A stretch of DNA of 64,000 nt from DASVRZ01 sp038230215. Its GTDB lineage: Bacteria; Verrucomicrobiota; Verrucomicrobiia; Chthoniobacterales; DASVRZ01. The translations under genes and the position numbers were made by a program. Location: contig JBBRNR010000006.1 in NCBI GenBank assembly GCA_038230215.1, positions 124,001 to 188,000 of the forward strand. Direction: 5' to 3'. Positions 60,109-64,000 of this stretch are shown piece after piece (positions within the stretch are counted from its first letter, which is position 1; every line of letters starts with the position of its first letter). Under the pieces are notes generated by a model. That model searched no databases. It worked only from the letters and a program-made list of their open reading frames with translations, and was not told where the DNA came from.

Positions 60109-61059
60109 ATGAATTCATCACGCTCTTGGGAATTACCCGACTCCGCAGTCACCTCGCACGCGGATTTTCTGCAACGCCGCGAGTTTTTAGTCCGAGTCGG
60201 AATGGGATTAGCCGGCACCGCGCTCTTTCCATCGCTAGCCGGGGCAGCCTCATTTCCCAGTTCGCCGAATTCGGCTTACAAACTCGACGGCATCGCCCTC
60301 ACCAAAGAGTCCGACGTTACGAGTTACAATAATTTCTACGAATGGGGACTCTCCAAAGAGGAGCCTGCCACTCTCGCGAACAAAGGCTGGAAAACCCGCC
60401 CTTGGAACGTCGAAATCGGCGGTCTCTGCGACAAACCCGCCAAGTTTGCCATCGACGATCTCCTTGCCGCACTCGGCGCCGTCGAGCAGCGCAACTACCG
60501 CCACCGCTGCGTCGAGGCCTGGTCCATGGTCATCCCTTGGGACGGCTACCCGCTGGCCCGACTGGTCGAGCTCGCTGCGCCGAAACCCGAGGCGAAATAC
60601 ATTCAGTTTACCTCCTTCCTCGACCCCGAGCATTGCCCTGGGCAGAAAAACAAAAGCTTCAACTGGCCCTACACCGAGGGTCTCACCATCGCCGAGGCGC
60701 GGCACGAGCTCGCCTTCCTCGCCACCGGCCTCTACGGGAAAAACCTCCGCAACCAAAACGGCGCTCCGCTTCGCCTCGTCGTTCCGTGGAAATACGGCTT
60801 CAAGGGCGCGAAATCCATCGTCAAAATCGACTTCACCACCGAGCAGCCCAACACCCTCTGGAACACCATGGCCCCCTCCGAATACGGCTTCTACGCCAAC
60901 GTCAACCCCGAGGTCGATCACCCACGTTGGAGCCAGGGCAGCGAACGCGTCATCGGTGGCGGATTCTTCTCCAGCAAGAAACCCACGCTCAAGTTCAACG
61001 GCTACGAAAAAGAAGTCGCCTCGCTCTACACCGGGCTCGACCTGAAGAAAAACTTCTAA
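60109..61059 (+). CDS. msrP: Protein-methionine-sulfoxide reductase catalytic subunit MsrP
   Basis: MsrP (YedY) is a periplasmic molybdopterin enzyme that repairs oxidised methionine in envelope proteins. The 316-residue product has a Tat-type signal (RREFLVRVGMGLAGTALF with twin Arg at 23-24) and the Mo ligand Cys134 in NYRHRCVEAWSMVIPWDGYPL. It also has FTSFLDPEHCPGQ and the FSSKKPTLKFNGYEKEVASLY C-terminus. msrQ follows after 12 bases. The start at 60109 leaves 22 residues before the Arg pair. Confidence 0.96.
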   Translation: MNSSRSWELPDSAVTSHADFLQRREFLVRVGMGLAGTALFPSLAGAASFPSSPNSAYKLDGIALTKESDVTSYNNFYEWGLSKEEPATLANKGWKTRPWNVEIGGLCDKPAKFAIDDLLAALGAVEQRNYRHRCVEAWSMVIPWDGYPLARLVELAAPKPEAKYIQFTSFLDPEHCPGQKNKSFNWPYTEGLTIAEARHELAFLATGLYGKNLRNQNGAPLRLVVPWKYGFKGAKSIVKIDFTTEQPNTLWNTMAPSEYGFYANVNPEVDHPRWSQGSERVIGGGFFSSKKPTLKFNGYEKEVASLYTGLDLKKNF

Positions 61060-61071
61060 CTCCGCCGCCGG

Positions 61072-61722
61072 ATGAAACTTCTCTCGCGTATCATCGCGCA
61101 CAAACTCACCGCCCTCGTCGTCCTTTTGGGACTCGGCATCGGCCTCCTCATCGTCCCGCTTCTCACCGGTAAACTGGGGGCCAACCCGCTGGAAAAACTC
61201 CTCCACCAGAGCGGCGAGATCGCCATCTGGCTCCTCGTCGCCGTCCTTGCGCTCACCCCGTTGCGCGTGCTCTTTCCCAAATCGCCCCTCGCCGCCGCGC
61301 TCAACCGCCACCGCCGCTGGATCGGCGTCGCCGCCTGCATCTATGGCGTGCTCCATTTCGCCTGCCACATCCTCTACGAAGGCGACCCTGCGGCCATCCT
61401 TAAGAGCTTCAGCAAACCCTTCATCTGGTTCGGCCTCGCCGGGCTCACCCTCCTCACCGGTCTCGCCCTCACCAGCAACAACTGGTCACTGCGCAAGCTC
61501 GGCGGGAAAAAATGGAAACTCCTCCACCGCCTCGCCTACGTGGCCGCCGCGCTCCTCCTCTGGCACCAAACCATCGCCGGCAAAGGCCACTGGCACGACT
61601 CCCGATGGCTCATCTTCCCGCTGAGCGCCTTGGAACTCGCCCGCGTCCTCAAGCCGCGCTTAATCAAAAAGGCACCCGCAAAAACTATTCAGCCGGTCCA
61701 GCCACAACCGAGTCAAAGTTAG
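61072..61722 (+). CDS. msrQ: MsrQ, haem-binding membrane subunit of MsrPQ
   Basis: MsrQ (YedZ) passes electrons from the quinone pool to MsrP. The 216-residue protein has about six helices: LVVLLGLGIGLLIVPLL, GEIAIWLLVAVLALTPLRVLF and later WIGVAACIYGVLHFACHILYE, with the His ligands of the two haem b groups (HQSGE, HFACH, LLHRLAYVAAALLLWHQ). It follows msrP at 12 bases, so the enzyme and its electron donor are co-expressed. The tail after residue 195 is basic and unstructured. Confidence 0.95.
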   Translation: MKLLSRIIAHKLTALVVLLGLGIGLLIVPLLTGKLGANPLEKLLHQSGEIAIWLLVAVLALTPLRVLFPKSPLAAALNRHRRWIGVAACIYGVLHFACHILYEGDPAAILKSFSKPFIWFGLAGLTLLTGLALTSNNWSLRKLGGKKWKLLHRLAYVAAALLLWHQTIAGKGHWHDSRWLIFPLSALELARVLKPRLIKKAPAKTIQPVQPQPSQS

Positions 61723-62142
61723 TTTCTCCACCCCCAGGAGCCAACAACCCTCAAGGTCACCGAGATAGGCATGGAGAGACCTCTCTGGTCTGCTGGGAAA
61801 CTTATAACGGCGGACCCGTCTTAAAGGCGTCTAATAAGTCGCGCATAGACCGTTTAGGGTATAGAAATAAATTCTGCCAGAAAGGAGGTCCGTAGGACCG
61901 GCATCACTCTGTTGCCCCCAGGGGAAACAAGGAACTTTCAAGGCAGGGCGTTTTCCAAGAGAAGTTTCAGAAACGCAAGCCCACGCGGGATGCAGGGGGA
62001 GGGTACCCTCTCAGACCGCTATTGCATTAATGTGGAAAATCTTTTTGTTCATACGCGTGGAACCGATTATTACTTCCGCCATGCGACCATCGGCCAGCCG
62101 TCTCAGCCCGCAACGCAGCGGCAGTTTTTCTCTTGAAAAAAG
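61723..62142. other. Intergenic stretch with small inverted repeats and an isolated array-1 core
   Basis: This 420-base part of the 720-base gap has no supported gene. It holds AGACC-TCTCT-GGTCT (61777-61791) and GGTCC-GTA-GGACC (61887-61899). Inside the second repeat is GTCCGTAGGA (61888-61897), the exact 10-base junction core of array 1. CGTTTAGGGT at 61851-61860 resembles array 2 on its minus strand. The palindrome GAGGGTACCCTC is at 61999-62010. Stop codons are frequent in the lower half. An unknown structured RNA is possible but not shown. Confidence 0.5.
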
Positions 62143-62373
62143 GAACCTTCCCGCCGTCGCAGTCAACCGGCAACCGCAAATCGACAACCGGAGCGCGTTA
62201 AAATCCAACCGGAGCGCGCTAATTCCCAATATGCCGAACCGAGGCGGAAACCTGACCCTCCAAACGCGCAACCTGCGAACCCTAAAGCGGAACGTGAGCA
62301 CCCTAAAACGCAACCTTCCAACGCTAATCGGCAACGTGAAAACCTTAATAAGGAACGTGAAAGCCTCTTTCCG
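62143..62373. repeat. Array 2: eleven imperfect 21-base tandem units
   Basis: Eleven units begin at 62143, 62164, 62185 and every 21 bases up to 62353. On the plus strand most units start CAACC, GAACG or CAACG. The best-conserved units (62269, 62290, 62311 and 62332) have a CCCTAAA-type core near position 12-18, for example CAACCTGCGAACCCTAAAGC. The units are more diverged than in array 1, but the 21-base register holds without a slip. As in array 1, several frames stay open and encode heptad repeats (TLKRNVS, TLKRNLP). The array ends 70 bases before the gene at 62444. Confidence 0.9.
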
Positions 62374-62443
62374 CACATTTGACCCCCAAAACTGAGAAAA
62401 ACTCACCCACTTACCCAACCAACCCAAGCCAACTTATAAATAT

Positions 62444-63226
62444 ATGTCCGACACCACCAATCCATCCGCTCCTGACAACACCCCCGCCCCCAAACCCAAG
62501 CGCAGCCGCAGCGAGATCAACCTCAAATACCTCAACGAATACGAACTCTGCGACGAGCTCGTTATCGAAGCCCGCGTCCCCGAGCGCCTCGCCCTCCTCT
62601 CGCCGCGCGGCTGGCCCGAGAGCCGCATCGCCGCTTACGAAATCCTCGGTAACCGCCTCGAAACCGCTGCCCTCGCCGCCGTCGGCCGCACCACCGCCCG
62701 CGAACTCAACACCGAGGAAAAGGAAGCCGCCCGCAAAATCATGCTCACTGCCATCCACCCCTTCCGCGTCGGCGCCAAACGCACCTACCGGGGCAAAGAT
62801 CAGGAAGCGGGACGCAACGCCTTCTACGTCAACGAACCCCTCAAAGTCTCCCTCGAACGCCTCCTCTTCATCGCGGGTCAGATTCTACTCAAAGTCACCC
62901 CGCAAATGGTGGTCAGCAACACCGGCGAAGGCACCATTAACACCCCCGCCGAAGTCGTCTTGGACGGCATCATCCCCGAGGACATCCAAAACCTCATCGA
63001 CCGCCGCGGCGACTACGTGAGCGCCAAAGACGAACAGACCAACACCGAAAACGCCCGCAAACAAGCCCACGTCGACGTGCAACTCCTCTTCGGCGAGACG
63101 CGCAACGAACGCATCGACCTCCAGCTAGCCGCCGACCAATGCTGGCCCCACACCGCCCTCAATGGCACCCACAACGCCATAAGAGCCGCCTTCCAAATCC
63201 CCGAAGACCGCCCCGCGACGGAGTAA
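62444..63226 (+). CDS. Soluble protein of unknown function downstream of array 2
   Basis: A 260-residue protein starting MSDTTNPSAPDNTPAP, with a disordered Pro-rich N-terminus and basic PKRSRSEINLKYLNEYEL, then a helical body (VPERLALLSPRGWPESRIAAYEIL, RELNTEEKEAARKIML, FLFIAGQILL-like segment and NARKQAHVDVQLLFGETRNERIDLQLAADQ, given in part). No membrane helix or catalytic motif is visible. I do not recognise the family. Its codon use is strongly C-ending like 59310-61722. The array lying directly upstream makes it a candidate for regulation by, or binding to, the array. Confidence 0.75.
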   Translation: MSDTTNPSAPDNTPAPKPKRSRSEINLKYLNEYELCDELVIEARVPERLALLSPRGWPESRIAAYEILGNRLETAALAAVGRTTARELNTEEKEAARKIMLTAIHPFRVGAKRTYRGKDQEAGRNAFYVNEPLKVSLERLLFIAGQILLKVTPQMVVSNTGEGTINTPAEVVLDGIIPEDIQNLIDRRGDYVSAKDEQTNTENARKQAHVDVQLLFGETRNERIDLQLAADQCWPHTALNGTHNAIRAAFQIPEDRPATE

Positions 63227-63315
63227 TGGACAAACCTTTAGACTAGGCAAGCGTAAGCTGCAGCCACATCGTTTTAGATAGAAGACGGCACACAACAACA
63301 ACCAACTAACTAACC

Positions 63316-63900
63316 ATGATAACAGAGTTTAAAATACAAAGCTATGATCCCCAATGGACGATTAGCAAGAGAGCTGCCCGCGGATGTTACTTGTCCAAGC
63401 TGCTATATGTGTCCGACGGTAGCGGTATCTACAGTAGAGACTGCCCAGAGTGTTACGTTGGAGATAATGCTTTTCACCAAACAGTGGATTCTGCAAAAGC
63501 TTATGCATCATGTTTAGAAAATCGAGGAACTCCCTGCTACATCGACGAAGTTCCTGCCTTGGTCTTCCACATTTCTTCATGGTGCTTCGTAGTCACGGAA
63601 ATCAACACTGCTTTTCCTTTTGAGTATTTCTTAGAAAATAAACCTATGTCGAAATCGATTGAAGACATCGCGCTCTATTTCTCTCCTCGTCGTATGAATA
63701 CTCTTCAACGGCTTTTTGGTGTTTATAATGAATTCACGCGACCAGCTACTTTTCGTTCTTTTTGCTCAAACAAAATTACTAGAAATGGTAAACGTGATTG
63801 GCATCAGCAAAGCTCTAACATCCATGCCATTGAGATAAAGTATGCAGAAATGAATGTTAATCGACTGCATCGATGGATTACCGCACAGCAATCGAAATAA
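63316..63900 (+). CDS. Protein of unknown function, AT-rich
   Basis: The 194-residue product has MITEFKIQSYDPQWTISKRAARGCYL and five Cys residues in the first 100 residues (GCYLSKLLYVSDG, YSRDCPECYVGDN, SCLENRGTPCYID), including a C-x2-C pair that could bind metal. No known family is evident. The gene is far more AT-rich than the preceding ones and uses AT-ending codons, which suggests separate acquisition. The following gene fragment at 63938 has similar composition. Confidence 0.6.
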   Translation: MITEFKIQSYDPQWTISKRAARGCYLSKLLYVSDGSGIYSRDCPECYVGDNAFHQTVDSAKAYASCLENRGTPCYIDEVPALVFHISSWCFVVTEINTAFPFEYFLENKPMSKSIEDIALYFSPRRMNTLQRLFGVYNEFTRPATFRSFCSNKITRNGKRDWHQQSSNIHAIEIKYAEMNVNRLHRWITAQQSK

Positions 63901-63937
63901 ATGTTATACAAGACATTTCAGATACTAAGACACCATC

Positions 63938-64000
63938 ATGCCTAAATACAAAATTGTTTGGAGAAGAATGGACCCTACTTGTGATCGCGAGAAGGTAGAA
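63938..64000 (+). CDS. Start of an AT-rich gene, cut by window edge
   Basis: An ATG at 63938 opens a frame reading MPKYKIVWRRMDPTCDREK to the window end, 37 bases after the previous stop and in the same direction. The composition matches the 63316 gene. Only 21 residues are visible, so whether it is a real gene cannot be settled here. Confidence 0.4.
   Translation, partial: MPKYKIVWRRMDPTCDREKVE

Noticed and set aside
60250..61368. 372-codon minus-strand frame opposite msrP
   Set aside because: Complement of msrPQ, open because of the C-rich third positions.
61999..62010. Palindrome GAGGGTACCCTC
   Set aside because: Isolated and without a partner copy; kept only as part of the intergenic description.
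62030..62395. Plus-strand open frame of 121 codons over array 2
   Set aside because: Same reason: the 21-base unit has no stop in several frames, and both strands stay open.

Overview
The window looks like part of the chromosome of a diderm (Gram-negative) bacterium with a moderately GC-rich genome. TolB and Pal, two lipoprotein-type signal peptides and a surface-polysaccharide locus support an outer membrane. The gene families, the housekeeping layout and the near absence of Shine-Dalgarno sequences suggest the Verrucomicrobiota (PVC group). That placement is an inference from overall impression, because the window has no rRNA or other decisive marker. I found no transposase, integrase, phage gene or CRISPR array.

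Positions 1-28.4 kb are mainly core metabolism. They hold a truncated TPR protein and HupE/UreJ; ispF and cysS; a left-handed beta-helix acyltransferase-like protein; gpsA with plsY (glycerol-3-phosphate synthesis and acylation); an HExxH membrane protease; YebC/PmpR; and a nucleoside deoxyribosyltransferase. An ECF sigma factor follows, in an apparent operon with a small membrane protein (possible anti-sigma factor) and an HtrA-like protein that has lost its catalytic His and Asp. Next come dgt, a YhaM-type nuclease, gluQ, vapBC, a short-chain dehydrogenase with a TMEM14 protein, a lipoprotein, mgtE, tolB-pal, a DUF1508 protein, a DEAD-box helicase, mutM, tadA, rpe, an MscS channel fused to a cyclic-nucleotide-binding domain, rpiB, tRNA-Arg(CCG), rplU-rpmA and a cysteine desulfurase.

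Positions 28.5-58.6 kb form a surface-polysaccharide locus. I count nine GT4-type glycosyltransferases, two GT2 enzymes, one GT39-like membrane transferase, three FkbM methyltransferases, one class I methyltransferase, a beta-helix acetyltransferase, Wzx, a Wzy/ligase-like protein, two MBOAT plus SGNH-like pairs and two nucleotide-sugar epimerases. The part from about 30.5 to 50.7 kb is clearly more AT-rich than its surroundings and its genes change direction often, as in exchanged O-antigen or capsule cassettes. A C8 run near the start of one SGNH gene and a T9 run against the start codon of a glycosyltransferase gene could allow phase variation. No initiating phosphosugar transferase and no Wza/Wzc export genes are present, so the locus is incomplete here.

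Positions 58.6-64 kb hold an unrecognised two-gene operon, msrPQ, a 720-base intergenic stretch, and three genes of unknown function, the last cut by the window edge.

The least explained features are two non-coding arrays, at 6919-7149 and 62143-62373. Each is 11 imperfect units of exactly 21 bases (231 bases in total), and 21 bases is two turns of B-DNA. The intergenic stretch that carries the second array also holds a single 10-base copy of the first array's core, inside a small inverted repeat.
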